A stretch of 64,000 bases of DNA from Corynebacterium epidermidicanis (GTDB lineage: Bacteria; Actinomycetota; Actinomycetes; Mycobacteriales; Mycobacteriaceae): contig NZ_CP011541.1 in assembly GCF_001021025.1 (NCBI RefSeq), positions 744,001 to 808,000 on the forward strand. The letters are read 5' to 3'. The notes below the pieces were generated by a model. The model saw only the letters and a list, made by a program, of their open reading frames with translations, was not told the DNA's origin and ran no database searches. The stretch's first letter is position 1, and every line of letters starts with the position of its first letter. The position numbers were made by a program, and so were the translations under genes. Below, in pieces: positions 26,699 through 36,349 of this stretch.

Positions 26699-28120
26699 AT
26701 GTTCACGGTTGGGATGGTGGAGTGCGGGTTCCGGGAAGCGATTGAGGCGCTTACTCGGTCTTCGGCAATGCTCGATGAAAGCACAGGTCAAAGGGAAGAA
26801 TTTGCTTGCCTCATGGACCATGCGCGGGAGCTTTCCTGGCTAGCCCAACAGCTGACGGTGAAGCTGGTGAGAACGTTGGCGGAGGAGCACTTCTTCCGTC
26901 CCGATTCGCGCACCAGTTTCAATGAGTTACTGCACAGGGGGCGCTTTGAACGCCGCGAACTAAAAGACGTCACCCGGTTGGCCTCCGAACTATTTGAGCA
27001 ACCTGCTGGCCTTGAGCGAACCGAACCGCGACCGCCCCGGCTGCCCAAAACTGCGCTGGGATTTGCGGAAGCCAAGTTCGGGGTGGCTTCAGCGATGGAA
27101 ATCAGCAAAGTCCTCGATCAAATCCCAGAGGCAACGCCTGCAGCGACAGTTTTCCGCGTCGAATCGATGCTGGCTGACATGGCCGAGTGGCTGGCGCCCG
27201 AAGACTTACGCAAAGCCGGGATCAAGATTTTGCAAGGCCTCAACGCCGAGTCAGAACCAAAAGACGAGGATCGCCAACGCCGACGCAACGTGACGGTAAC
27301 CGCACAGCGTGCCGACCTTATGTCTGGCATCAAGGGGGAAATTACTCCGGAGCTCAAAGCACTGCTAGATCGTCTTTTTGCCGACTATGCGGGGCCTGGA
27401 GACCTGCTTCCAGAAAAGGAAAAAGCCGATGACACCCGGACGGCTGCGCAGCGACGTCACGATGCTCTCACCGCCGCGCTGAAAGCTGCGTTGCATCGGG
27501 AAGGGCCAATGCCACCGACGCGTGGCTGCAGCACCGTCGTTGCCACTCTTGGGCTTGATCAGTTGCAGCGCGCAGCAGGGGTTGTGCCAACCGACGTGGG
27601 AACCCTTTTGCCAGTGCGGGACCTTATTCGCTTGGGGGCCGACCGTAACGCATTTCTAGCTATTTTGGACCCGGAGACCGGCAACCTCATCGAGCTGGGG
27701 CGCACCAAGCGAGCAGCCGACATCTATGCCTACCTAGGTTTGGTGGCCTCCCAAGGGGGCGATCAAACTCCAGGTTCCGACCTCCCAGCAGCTCTGTGCG
27801 AGATCCACCACGTCCACCCCTGGGCAGAAGGTGGTGAGACTGTGGGGAACAACCTCATGCTGGTGGGACACAGAGTGCACCGCAATATAGATGACAAAAA
27901 AGCCAATCGAAAGAAATACTGGACCATCTGCACCAGCACCGGTCACCTGCTGTGGCGATTGCCCGACACAATCGATCCGAAGCGCGAACTAAGGGCGAAC
28001 TTCAACCCAGCGCAGTGGTTCATCCCAGGACAAATCATGAGATGGGGGCTCGGGCCACCTGCGGAAGAACCACCATTCCAATATCACAGGTGCCGAGACT
28101 GTGGCTCACGCGTAGCCTAA
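26699..28120 (+). CDS. DUF222 domain HNH endonuclease-like protein
   Basis: 473 aa. Residues about 20-330 form the DUF222 region found in the mycobacterial 13E12-repeat proteins: helical, Arg/Glu-rich, with RRDELKD-like FERRELKDVTRL and a central QRRRNVTVTAQRADLMSGIKGEI. The C-terminal HNH nuclease motif is CEIHHVHPWAEGGETVGNNLMLVGHRVHRNI. A last CRDCG could bind zinc. These proteins are multi-copy in many actinobacteria and behave like mobile or diversifying elements, though no transposition function is shown. AGGGG precedes the ATG. It lies between thyA and an acetyltransferase, flanked by 201 and 77 bp without repeats that I could detect. Confidence 0.82.
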   Translation: MFTVGMVECGFREAIEALTRSSAMLDESTGQREEFACLMDHARELSWLAQQLTVKLVRTLAEEHFFRPDSRTSFNELLHRGRFERRELKDVTRLASELFEQPAGLERTEPRPPRLPKTALGFAEAKFGVASAMEISKVLDQIPEATPAATVFRVESMLADMAEWLAPEDLRKAGIKILQGLNAESEPKDEDRQRRRNVTVTAQRADLMSGIKGEITPELKALLDRLFADYAGPGDLLPEKEKADDTRTAAQRRHDALTAALKAALHREGPMPPTRGCSTVVATLGLDQLQRAAGVVPTDVGTLLPVRDLIRLGADRNAFLAILDPETGNLIELGRTKRAADIYAYLGLVASQGGDQTPGSDLPAALCEIHHVHPWAEGGETVGNNLMLVGHRVHRNIDDKKANRKKYWTICTSTGHLLWRLPDTIDPKRELRANFNPAQWFIPGQIMRWGLGPPAEEPPFQYHRCRDCGSRVA

Positions 28121-28197
28121 ACACTCGAGCTTTGAGTACGGTTGTGCTCAAGGCCAGGTTGGCGTAGCTAGTGCCCGAGTGGACGCAAGGAACAACT

Positions 28198-29016
28198 ATG
28201 GTTAGCAATTGGAAATCGGAGCTGCTGTCCCGTTACGACGAGCAGCTGCGCACGCACGCCGAAGTGTCCGACGCCTCGGAGGTCGCGCGCATCGGCCCAC
28301 TCTGGTTGGCCACATATCCCGAGGTCGGCCGTGGCCTTGTCACCTACGCAGAACTGTCCACTAGCGCCGCGGAGCCTGCAGGGACCGCAGACTTGGTGCG
28401 CGCTGCCGTCGACCACTTCGCGGGTGACCCGCGGATCTCCGAGTTCGAGTGGAAGACACGCGGCCACGACCACGCACCACAACTTATCGACGAACTCCTC
28501 GCCGCTGGTTTCGAGCTCGAAGAAGAAGAGACCGTCATGGTCGGCCCCGTCGCAGACGTGATATCAGCCAGCGACGGCCTACCAGCAGGCTTCGAGCTGA
28601 TGCGTGCGAAAAGCGATCAGGAACTTCTTCAAGCTCACGCTGTGGCCTATGCGATATTCGGCAAAGATGCGGAATGGACGCGGGTGGTAGGTGAGAGTCT
28701 GGTGCGCACTGCCCACGAACACCCCGGTTCCTTCGAAATGTGGTTTGTGCGATCCGATGACGGGGAGATTGTGTGCTCCGGGCGAGTCGTCTTTGTAGAA
28801 AACACCGATTTCGCTGGACTGTGGGGTGGTGCGTGCCGTGAGGAGTTCCGTGGGCGTGGCATCTACCGAGCTCTTACCGCTGCCCGGGCGGAATCAGCGA
28901 TGCGACAGGGCAAAAAGTACCTACACTCTGATTCCACGAAGTATTCCCGCCCAATTTTGGAGCGCGCCGGGCTGCATGCGGTGACTACGAGTATCCCCGC
29001 TGTGTGGCGTCGTTAA
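28198..29016 (+). CDS. GNAT-family N-acetyltransferase
   Basis: 272 aa. The acetyl-CoA-binding motif is GACREEFRGRGIYRALTAARAESAMRQG near residues 220-245, with YLHSDSTKYSRPILERAGLHAVT after it. The N-terminal half is a degenerate GNAT-like domain (DHFAGDPRISEFEWKTRGHDHAPQLIDELLAAGFELEEEETVMVG), so this may be a tandem GNAT. The substrate is unknown. The ATG has AAGGA at good distance; a GTG 27 bases upstream is less likely. Confidence 0.8.
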   Translation: MVSNWKSELLSRYDEQLRTHAEVSDASEVARIGPLWLATYPEVGRGLVTYAELSTSAAEPAGTADLVRAAVDHFAGDPRISEFEWKTRGHDHAPQLIDELLAAGFELEEEETVMVGPVADVISASDGLPAGFELMRAKSDQELLQAHAVAYAIFGKDAEWTRVVGESLVRTAHEHPGSFEMWFVRSDDGEIVCSGRVVFVENTDFAGLWGGACREEFRGRGIYRALTAARAESAMRQGKKYLHSDSTKYSRPILERAGLHAVTTSIPAVWRR

Positions 29017-29023
29017 GCGGTGG

Positions 29024-29716
29024 CTAGAGGTGCTTCAGTGCCTCGCGGCGCGACAGCGGTTGCATGCGTCGCTCGTGGAGCGCGACGAATGCCCGCACCC
29101 ACTCCGGGTCGTGGCGGGCGTGGTCACGCAACGCCCAACCGATTGCCTTGGCAACGAAGAATTCGCGGTCGGCCAAGTTCGGCAGGATGCAGTCCACCAG
29201 TAGGTCTTTGTCCAGGTCAGACTTGGTGCCGAGCTGGGAGATGATTGCGTAGCGACGAATCCAAAAGTTCTCATCCACCGCCCAGGCGCGCATGAGCGCG
29301 TCAGACTCCGCGGGCGCCGAGGCGCGGGCGTAGGGTTGCACCTTAACCAGGGCATCGACCAGGTCCCACCAGGCACCTTCCACCACCAGTTGGCGAATCA
29401 GTGGCATCGCATCGAAGGTGACCAGGCGCGCGTAGCGAGGGAGCGCGAGCAGGAAAATCGCAGCGCTGCGCTCATCACGGGACTGCGCGTGGGCCCACGT
29501 GTATTCGGTGACCGCCAGCAAATCTGCCAGCCCAGGCCTGCGCCCCAACAACTCGAGCGAGACCGCGTTGACCACCGAACGCAGGTCACCATTGGTAATG
29601 CCCAGCATCGGTTCGAGCGTTTTGAGATACGCTTGTTGCCCTTTCGCACGTTCGGGGTCAGCAAAGCGCTGGAATCCAGCGCGAAGCTCAGTCAGAAAAG
29701 ACTCAGTAGGTGCCAT
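29024..29716 (-). CDS. DNA alkylation repair protein (AlkD-like HEAT repeats)
   Basis: 230 aa from the ATG at 29716. The all-helical HEAT-repeat family includes AlkD DNA glycosylases, which excise N3/N7-alkylated bases. Conserved are TKSDLDKDLLVDCILPNLADREFFVAKAIGWALRDHARHDPEWVRAFV (the catalytic Asp/Trp/Arg region near the C-terminus) and AWAVDENFWIRRYAIIS. The start overlaps the cysQ stop by 14 bases, so cysQ and this gene form one unit. Activity is inferred from the family. Confidence 0.82.
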   Translation of the reverse strand: MAPTESFLTELRAGFQRFADPERAKGQQAYLKTLEPMLGITNGDLRSVVNAVSLELLGRRPGLADLLAVTEYTWAHAQSRDERSAAIFLLALPRYARLVTFDAMPLIRQLVVEGAWWDLVDALVKVQPYARASAPAESDALMRAWAVDENFWIRRYAIISQLGTKSDLDKDLLVDCILPNLADREFFVAKAIGWALRDHARHDPEWVRAFVALHERRMQPLSRREALKHL

Positions 29717-30461
29717 TGTCGGCGAAGTAGGCGGCGGCAAGCTGCATCATTTCTTCAGCCAGCTCCGGGCGGCAAATGAGGACGTCCGGCAGGTAGGTGT
29801 CCTTGTTGTTGTAGGTGAGCTCGGAGCCGTCGAGGCGCGAACAGTGCAGGCCAGCAGCGCGGGCAACGCCGACGGGTGCCGCGGAGTCCCACTCGTACTG
29901 GCCACCAGCGTGGATGTAGGCGTCTGCGTCGCCAAGAAGCACGTGCATAGCTTTCGCCCCGGCGGAACCCATCGGCGTCAATTCGAAGCCCATGGCATCC
30001 GCCACGTGCTGTGCGACCTGCGGGGCGCGGTTGCGGGACACCACGATCTTCCGGGAGAGCGGCCCGGTGACGGCCTTGGATTCCATCGAGGAAAAGACGA
30101 CACCGAGGTCGGGCAAGCCGACGGCGGCATGGATCGGCTGGCCGTTTTCGACGAGCGCGATGTGCACCGCCCAATCTTGCCGACCCCCGGCGAATTCTTT
30201 GGTGCCGTCGAGTGGGTCGATGATCCAGACGCGGTCTTTGCCGAGGCGCTCGGGATTGTCTGCTGCTTCCTCGGACAGCACGCCGTCGTCAGGGCGGTGT
30301 TGCGCGAGGACTCGGGCGATCCAGTTCTGGGCGAGGTCGTCGCCGGCGTCGCCGAGGTTGCGGTCGCGAAGCAAACCAACACCGCGCACACCCTTGAGGA
30401 TTTCGCCGGTGCCGAGGGCGAGACGGTAGGTGAGCCGGGCATCATCAATCTGAGCAGTCAT
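29703..30461 (-). CDS. cysQ: 3'(2'),5'-bisphosphate nucleotidase CysQ / inositol-monophosphatase family
   Basis: 252 aa. Mg2+-dependent lithium-sensitive phosphatase, hydrolysing 3'-phosphoadenosine 5'-phosphate left over from sulfate assimilation. Metal motifs are visible: VLSEEAADNPERL, VWIIDPLDGTKEFAGGRQDWAVHIAL (DPLDGT) and a C-terminal EWDSAAPVGVARAAGL. I chose ATG 30461 (MTAQIDDARLTYRLALGTGEIL), which gives the family length; the frame runs 34 codons further up but overlaps the lhr promoter and start. It is divergent from lhr. Confidence 0.88.
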   Translation of the reverse strand: MTAQIDDARLTYRLALGTGEILKGVRGVGLLRDRNLGDAGDDLAQNWIARVLAQHRPDDGVLSEEAADNPERLGKDRVWIIDPLDGTKEFAGGRQDWAVHIALVENGQPIHAAVGLPDLGVVFSSMESKAVTGPLSRKIVVSRNRAPQVAQHVADAMGFELTPMGSAGAKAMHVLLGDADAYIHAGGQYEWDSAAPVGVARAAGLHCSRLDGSELTYNNKDTYLPDVLICRPELAEEMMQLAAAYFADNGTY

Positions 30462-30561
30462 GTGTTTCAGCTTAATGCTTTCAATCAACTCAGGCAGGTC
30501 AGGTGCCGGTTCAGTGGCAGGGCGTGGTGCCTGACGAACAGTAGTTTGCAATGATAGAGAC

Positions 30562-33500
30562 ATGACCCCTTCCGTCCTCGACCGCTTCCGTCCGCAAGTA
30601 CGCAGCTGGTTTGAGGACGTCTTCGCCGCCCCAACTCCCGTACAACAACAGGCCTGGGAAGCTATTTCTTCAGGCCAGCACGCCCTCGTGGTAGCCCCTA
30701 CCGGTTCGGGTAAGACCCTAGCGGCGTTCCTGTGGGCCTTGAACTCCCTGGTCGAGGCCCCCGGTCAGGTGCCCTTGCCACAGCTTGTCGACGCCCCGAC
30801 GGCCAACTCCAGCCGCGGCAAAGTAAAGGTGCTCTACATCTCTCCACTGAAAGCACTGGGCGTGGATGTGGAAAACAACCTCCGGGCACCCTTGTTGGGG
30901 ATTCAGCGGACGGCCGAGCGTTTGGGGGTCGACGTGCCGTCGATAAGCGTGGGCGTGCGCTCGGGGGATACCCCAGCTAGCGAACGCAGCAAGCAGCTGC
31001 GCAACCCACCGGACATCCTGATCACGACGCCGGAGTCGCTGTACTTGATGCTGACTTCTAAGGCAGCTGCCATCCTGAGCGAGGTGGATACCGTGATCGT
31101 CGATGAGATCCATGCGATGGCCGGTACGAAGCGTGGCGTGCACCTGGCGTTGACGCTAGAGCGACTCAGCATGCTAGTGGGCAAGCCGGTGCAGCGGATC
31201 GGGCTGTCGGCCACGGTGCGCCCGCTGGAGCGGGTAGCTGCCTTCCTAGGCGGATCGGAAGACGTGGCGATCATCGCCCCACCCGCAGAAAAGGCGTGGG
31301 AACTGGTAGTGCGGGTGCCCGTGGCGGACCTATCAGACCTACCGACCGCCGACCCAGGTTCTCCGATCGGGGAAGCAGTACTGGATGATCCGCTTGGGCT
31401 GGCCGGTCCCTCGCCGCTCGAGGAGTCGGCGCTGCCTACCCAAAAGTCGATCTGGCCGTTCATTGAGACCCGCGTCTTTGCAGAGGTGATGGGGGCGCAG
31501 TCGACGCTTGTGTTCGTGAACTCGCGAAGGACGGCGGAGCGCCTTACCTCGCGCCTCAACGAGCTCTACGCCGCCGAGCACGCCCCGGAAACCTTATCCC
31601 CGCAGCTCAGGCGCGACCCAGCGCAGCTGATGAAGTCAGTGGATGTGGCCGGCAAAGCCCCCGCGGTGATCGCCCGAGCCCACCACGGCTCGGTGTCAAA
31701 AGAAGAACGCGCACTCACCGAAAGCCTGCTGAAATCGGGTGATCTGCGGGCCGTGGTGGCAACTTCTTCGTTGGAGCTCGGCATCGACATGGGTGCTGTC
31801 GACCTGGTGATCCAAGTGGAGTCCACCCCCTCGGTGGCCTCCGGCCTACAACGCGTGGGGCGCGCCGGGCACGCGGTGGGCGCGGTATCCCATGGTTCGT
31901 TCTACCCCAAACACCGCTCGGATCTGGTGCAGACAGCGGTCACCGTCCAGCGCATGCGGGCAGGACTCATTGAGGAACTCCACGTCCCTTCCAACCCGCT
32001 CGACGTGTTGGTTCAGCAAACGATCGCCGCCTGCGTGAACCAGGACCTGCAGGTAGACGAGTGGTACGAGACCGTGCGGCGGGCCTATCCGTATCGCTCG
32101 CTGGCCCGCGACGTGTTCGACTCCGTCATCGACCTCGCCTCTGGTGTCTATCCGTCCACGGACTTCGCTGAGCTCAAACCCCGGGTGGTTCTCGATCCTG
32201 CCTCTGGTATGTTGTCCGCCCGCCCCGGTGCGCAACGCGTGGCGGTGACCAGTGGCGGCACGATTCCCGACCGCGGCATGTTCGGCGTGTTCTTGATCGG
32301 CTCGGGCGCGGAAGGGGCAGCGCCCCGGCGCGTCGGTGAGCTCGACGAGGAGATGGTCTACGAGTCCCGCGTCGGCGACGTCTTCACCCTCGGAGCCACC
32401 AGCTGGCGCATCGAGGACATCACGCGTGACCAGGTGCTGGTCAGCCCCGCCCCGGGGCACACCGGCCGCTTGCCGTTTTGGACGGGTGATCAGGTGGGGC
32501 GCCCCTATGAGCTTGGCCTCGCGCTCGGGGCTTTTCGACGCGCCGTCCTAGCCGACCCGGCTGCGGCTGACGGGATCGGGCTGGATGACTTCGCTCGGGA
32601 CAACTTGGTCCAGTTCTTGTCGGATCAGCGGTCGGCAACTGGCTTGGTACCGGATGAAAAGACCCTTCTTGTTGAGCGCTTCCGAGATGAAGTGGGCGAT
32701 TGGCGGGTGGTCTTGCACACCCCGTTCGGCAGAGGGGTTAACGCTGCGTGGGCGCTGGCAATCGGTGCGCGCATTGCGGCAGAGACCGGCATCGATGCTC
32801 AGGCCGTGGCGGGTGACGATGGGATCGTGCTGCGCCTGCCGGAGTCTGACACGGAACCGGGGCCGTCTTTGTTCGTGTTTGATCCGGACGAAATCGCGGA
32901 GATCGTGCAGGAGCAGGTGGGCAACTCGGCCTTGTTTGCGGCCCGTTTCCGGGAGTGTGCAGCTCGCGCGCTGCTTCTGCCACGGCGGAATCCCGGCAAA
33001 CGCGCACCGCTGTGGCAGCAGCGCCAGCGGGCAGCGCAGCTGCTGGATGTTGCGCGTAAGTATCCGTCGTTTCCGATCATCTTGGAGACCGTCCGTGAAT
33101 GCCTGCAGGACGTCTACGACTTGCCTGCTCTGCGCAAAGTGCAGGAAGAACTGCAGCAGCGTCGGATTCAGATCGCTGAGGTGACCGTCGATCAGCCGAG
33201 CCCGTTTTCTTCTAGCCTGCTGTTTAACTACACCGGGGCGTTCATGTACGAGGGGGATTCGCCCCTGGCGGAAAAGCGTGCGGCGGCGCTAGCGCTGGAC
33301 CCATCCCTGCTGGCGAAGCTGCTTGGCACAGCGGACCTGCGGGAACTGCTGGACGCGGATGTGATCGTCGAGGTGGATGACCAGTTGCAGCGTCGCGCCT
33401 ACGAGCGTCGGGCGCGCACGCCGGAGGAGCTGGCGGATACGCTGCGCTTGATCGGCCCGATTCCGGTGGACGAACTGGAGGCACACTGCTTGTTTGCGCA

Positions 33501-35403
33501 GCCCCTGGTCGCAGCGCAGGAAGCGCTCAAGGGCCGCGTGATGGTGGTGCGCATCGCCGGTCGTGAGCATCTGGCGCAGTCGCAGGACGCGCCGCTGCTG
33601 CGGGACGCCCTGGGGGTGCCGATCCCGCCTGGAGTCTCGGCGCAGCGCGAGCCGATTGCGGATGCGTTGCAGCAGCTCGTCAACCGTTTTGCACGCACCC
33701 GCGGTCCGTTTACGGTTTTGGACGTTTCGCAGGCTTTCGGGCTCGGATTCTCTGCCGCCCACGCTGCGGTTCTTAAGGCTAAGCAGGACAAAGTGGTGAT
33801 TGAAGGCCACTACCGCTCTGGTGTTGTGGACGTGGAGTATTGCGCCACCGAAGTGCTGCGCATGATCCGCTCGAAGTCCCTGGCGCTGGCCCGGGCGCAG
33901 GCCGAACCGGTGTCGCAGTCCGCCTATGCTCGATTCCTGTTGGATTGGCTGGGCGTCGCCGCGGTCGGGGAGCGCGGCCAACTGGCCGGTGCGGATGGCG
34001 TTTACCAGGTCATCGAGCAGCTCGCCGGGGTTCGTCTCCCTGCCAGCGCTTGGGAGACCTTGGTGTTTCCGCAGCGCGTGGGCAACTACGCGCCGTCTAT
34101 GTTGGATGAGCTGACGGCCTCCGGTGAGGTCCGGATCCTTGGCGCGGGTGTGGCGGGTTCGAAAGACCCGTGGATCATGTTGCTGCCCGCCGACTATGCT
34201 GCGCAGCTCGCGCCGCTCATCGAACCCGGTGGCCTCACCCCACTCCAAGACCAGGTACTTGAGGTGCTGCAGCGTGGCGGCGGTTTCTACTTCCAAGACC
34301 TGCTCGCCGAGCTCCAGGATGATCTACTCACCGTGCAGTCCGCTGAGCTGCGCGAAGCGTTGTGGGCGCTGGTCGACCAAGGCCTTGCGACTCCCGATTC
34401 CTTTGCCGCCGTCCGCGCCCGCTTATCGACGTTCGGGCCGGCCGCAGGTGCCGCCCACCGCGCCCGTCGCACCCCCGCCCGTGGTCGCCTGCGGATGGGC
34501 CGGACCTCGTTCTCGCAGGCCACCCGTGCTGCGACGGGGACTCCGCCAGATATGACCGGCCGGTGGGCACTCGCCGTGGCACCCGCCGAGGATGCCACCT
34601 CGCGTTCGGTGGCACATGGCGAGGCCTGGCTGGATCGTTATGGCGTCGTCACGCGGGGCAGCGTGGTCGCCGAGGATGTCAGTGGCGGTTTCGCCCTGGC
34701 CTACAAGGTGCTTGCGCGCTTTGAGGAAAACGGCAAAGCCATGCGCGGTTACCTGGTGGAAGGCCTGGGCGCTTCGCAATTTTCGACAACCGCAGTCATC
34801 GATCGCCTGCGCGCCTTCGCCGACTCGCCCGACCTGGTGGGGTGGCCTTCTGGTGCTGCTGCGCCTGCGGCTTTTGTGTTGGCAGCTTCCGATCCTGCTA
34901 ACCCTTATGGGGCGGCTCTGCCGTGGCCGGATTCGGGGTCTACGCCGACCCGCGGTGCCGGGGCGCTCGTTGTGCTTGTCGACGGCCTCTGCCTAGCCCA
35001 CCTCACCCGGGGCGGGCGCACCTTGACCTTGTTCGAGTCCTCGCTGGTGGGGGACCTGTCGCGTTCGTCGCTGGCTACGTCGGTGGTTTCTGCCCTGGCT
35101 GGTGCTGTGGCCGCTGGTCGCTTGGACCGCGTCATTGTGGAGAAGATCAACGGCGCGCCGGTGTTCGACTCTGACTGGATTGCGGAGCTGCGCGAGGCTG
35201 GGGCAGTGATCACGCCGAAGGGGCTGAAGATCAATGGATCGGCGACTGCTGCGGTGCCTGCTTCTGCTGCGCCAGCTAAGCGGCCGGGGCGGACTCTCGG
35301 TGAAGCCGTGATCAGTTTTGACGATTCTTCGGTTGAAGAGTCGCCGGCGCCGCCTAGCTCTCCTTATGGCCGATCGTTTCGGTCTGGTGGGTATCGGCGG
35401 TAG
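30562..35403 (+). CDS. lhr: ATP-dependent DNA helicase Lhr (full length)
   Basis: 1613 aa, the long-form Lhr with Lhr-Core plus C-terminal domain. Core (about 1-870): Walker A APTGSGKTLAAF, DEVH-box variant VDEIHAMAGTKRG, motif III GLSATVRPLE, motif IV TLVFVNSRRTAERL, and motifs V-VI SLELGIDMGAVDLVIQ and QRVGRAGHAVG. Winged-helix and beta-barrel parts follow. The C-terminal half (about 870-1530) is typical of mycobacterial Lhr, a 3'-5' ssDNA translocase linked to repair. The last 60 residues are Ala/Pro/Ser-rich. In mycobacteria lhr is associated with nei2, which is also found about 1 kb downstream here. Four copies of the 11-mer GCTTRTCGACG lie inside. Confidence 0.95.
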   Translation: MTPSVLDRFRPQVRSWFEDVFAAPTPVQQQAWEAISSGQHALVVAPTGSGKTLAAFLWALNSLVEAPGQVPLPQLVDAPTANSSRGKVKVLYISPLKALGVDVENNLRAPLLGIQRTAERLGVDVPSISVGVRSGDTPASERSKQLRNPPDILITTPESLYLMLTSKAAAILSEVDTVIVDEIHAMAGTKRGVHLALTLERLSMLVGKPVQRIGLSATVRPLERVAAFLGGSEDVAIIAPPAEKAWELVVRVPVADLSDLPTADPGSPIGEAVLDDPLGLAGPSPLEESALPTQKSIWPFIETRVFAEVMGAQSTLVFVNSRRTAERLTSRLNELYAAEHAPETLSPQLRRDPAQLMKSVDVAGKAPAVIARAHHGSVSKEERALTESLLKSGDLRAVVATSSLELGIDMGAVDLVIQVESTPSVASGLQRVGRAGHAVGAVSHGSFYPKHRSDLVQTAVTVQRMRAGLIEELHVPSNPLDVLVQQTIAACVNQDLQVDEWYETVRRAYPYRSLARDVFDSVIDLASGVYPSTDFAELKPRVVLDPASGMLSARPGAQRVAVTSGGTIPDRGMFGVFLIGSGAEGAAPRRVGELDEEMVYESRVGDVFTLGATSWRIEDITRDQVLVSPAPGHTGRLPFWTGDQVGRPYELGLALGAFRRAVLADPAAADGIGLDDFARDNLVQFLSDQRSATGLVPDEKTLLVERFRDEVGDWRVVLHTPFGRGVNAAWALAIGARIAAETGIDAQAVAGDDGIVLRLPESDTEPGPSLFVFDPDEIAEIVQEQVGNSALFAARFRECAARALLLPRRNPGKRAPLWQQRQRAAQLLDVARKYPSFPIILETVRECLQDVYDLPALRKVQEELQQRRIQIAEVTVDQPSPFSSSLLFNYTGAFMYEGDSPLAEKRAAALALDPSLLAKLLGTADLRELLDADVIVEVDDQLQRRAYERRARTPEELADTLRLIGPIPVDELEAHCLFAQPLVAAQEALKGRVMVVRIAGREHLAQSQDAPLLRDALGVPIPPGVSAQREPIADALQQLVNRFARTRGPFTVLDVSQAFGLGFSAAHAAVLKAKQDKVVIEGHYRSGVVDVEYCATEVLRMIRSKSLALARAQAEPVSQSAYARFLLDWLGVAAVGERGQLAGADGVYQVIEQLAGVRLPASAWETLVFPQRVGNYAPSMLDELTASGEVRILGAGVAGSKDPWIMLLPADYAAQLAPLIEPGGLTPLQDQVLEVLQRGGGFYFQDLLAELQDDLLTVQSAELREALWALVDQGLATPDSFAAVRARLSTFGPAAGAAHRARRTPARGRLRMGRTSFSQATRAATGTPPDMTGRWALAVAPAEDATSRSVAHGEAWLDRYGVVTRGSVVAEDVSGGFALAYKVLARFEENGKAMRGYLVEGLGASQFSTTAVIDRLRAFADSPDLVGWPSGAAAPAAFVLAASDPANPYGAALPWPDSGSTPTRGAGALVVLVDGLCLAHLTRGGRTLTLFESSLVGDLSRSSLATSVVSALAGAVAAGRLDRVIVEKINGAPVFDSDWIAELREAGAVITPKGLKINGSATAAVPASAAPAKRPGRTLGEAVISFDDSSVEESPAPPSSPYGRSFRSGGYRR

Positions 35404-35407
35404 GCGA

Positions 35408-35770
35408 CTAAGTTAGTATCGTAAGCAAAAGTACTGCAATTGAGAGTGACAGCATGCCGAGGCAGTTAATCCAGAAGGACTGCTTAAGATATCCTGCTCG
35501 AATGTGGGCAATGGTTGCCGCGCAAAAGTAAGCGATGATTCCACACATTGCAGCAATTCCAAAACCTGGAATGTGTAATCCGATGAGCAATCCTAAAACG
35601 GCTACGGATTTTATCAGGATAAGTGCCCACCACCAGTTTTCGGGGAAGTTCACTCCAGACAAACACTGCCTAATAAACCGGAGCGGTTTGATTGACATTG
35701 CAATGTCGCCAAGCAAAATAGCTGCCATGAGAAGTGTTGGCCATTGAGGTTCTGAAGTGATTGTGTTCAT
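35408..35770 (-). CDS. DoxX-like small membrane protein
   Basis: 120 aa with four hydrophobic segments: LLMAAILLGDIAMSI, WALILIKSVAVLGLLIGLHIPG, GIAAMCGIIAYFCAATIAHI and SFWINCLGMLSLSIAVLLLTIL. The layout resembles DoxX_2-family proteins, which often sit next to TetR regulators. The ATG overlaps the TetR stop by 4 bases, so it is the regulated partner. AT content is higher than the neighbours, a sign of horizontal transfer. Function is unknown. Confidence 0.65.
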   Translation of the reverse strand: MNTITSEPQWPTLLMAAILLGDIAMSIKPLRFIRQCLSGVNFPENWWWALILIKSVAVLGLLIGLHIPGFGIAAMCGIIAYFCAATIAHIRAGYLKQSFWINCLGMLSLSIAVLLLTILT

Positions 35771-36342
35771 TTGGGTAAAAATGCCTTTTCGAGGGTATTA
35801 ATCAAAGAGCTTGACTGGCGCTCGAGCTCGTCAATGTCATGTAATCCGGTGATCCAGCCGAGGAGAATTCCGAGGTAGCCATGGTAGAACAGGGAAGCGA
35901 ATTCGGATTTTTGATCTAGGGTGAGGTTGTCGCTTAGGCGTGCAGTGATTTCGTCAATTAAAAGCGCTTTGATGCGATTCAAGTCGTTTGCGTTCCGATC
36001 TTGAGAAATCAATGCGCAAGCATACGCTTGAGACAGCGATGGATTTTTTCCGAAAAGAAGTAAGAACGGCTTCAATACTTCAATTAATTCGGTTGAGCTA
36101 GCGCGTATTTCGTCGTGAATCACTTCAATTTGTTTATGGATAACCTGAATCAGGATCGAATTTTTGTCGCCAAGTTTCATGACTCGACCGACGCTGACGC
36201 CGGCCTGACTAGCTATTTCGCGAATTGTAGTTGTTTCAAATCCTTGTGAATTGAAGAGTTGAAACGCTGTGCTGAGAATTTTTTCGGATGTTTGTTCTTT
36301 TTGTTGGGCTCGCCCTGTCGAGTGAACATGTTCAATGAGCAT
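35767..36342 (-). CDS. TetR-family regulator of the DoxX-like gene
   Basis: 191 aa from the ATG at 36342. The helix-turn-helix is at about residues 20-60: SEKILSTAFQLFNSQGFETTTIREIASQAGVSVGRVMKLGDKNSILIQVI. The helical ligand domain has no recognisable subgroup. The frame opens at a GTG three codons upstream, but a promoter TTGACA-18-TAGCGT places the transcription start on the A of the chosen ATG, which suggests a leaderless mRNA. The start codon lies in a perfect inverted repeat (36322-36348), the probable operator. The region is AT-rich, sits between lhr and nei2 and looks acquired. Confidence 0.85.
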   Translation of the reverse strand: MLIEHVHSTGRAQQKEQTSEKILSTAFQLFNSQGFETTTIREIASQAGVSVGRVMKLGDKNSILIQVIHKQIEVIHDEIRASSTELIEVLKPFLLLFGKNPSLSQAYACALISQDRNANDLNRIKALLIDEITARLSDNLTLDQKSEFASLFYHGYLGILLGWITGLHDIDELERQSSSLINTLEKAFLPK

Positions 36343-36348
36343 GTTCAC
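36322..36348. promoter_or_regulatory. probable TetR operator at the TetR start codon
   Basis: GTGAACATG (36322-36330), 9-base spacer, CATGTTCAC (36340-36348): perfect 9-bp arms. The left arm extends into a second full palindrome, TGAACATGTTCA (36323-36334). A repressor bound here would cover the predicted transcription start. Confidence 0.6.
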
Positions 36349-36349
36349 C

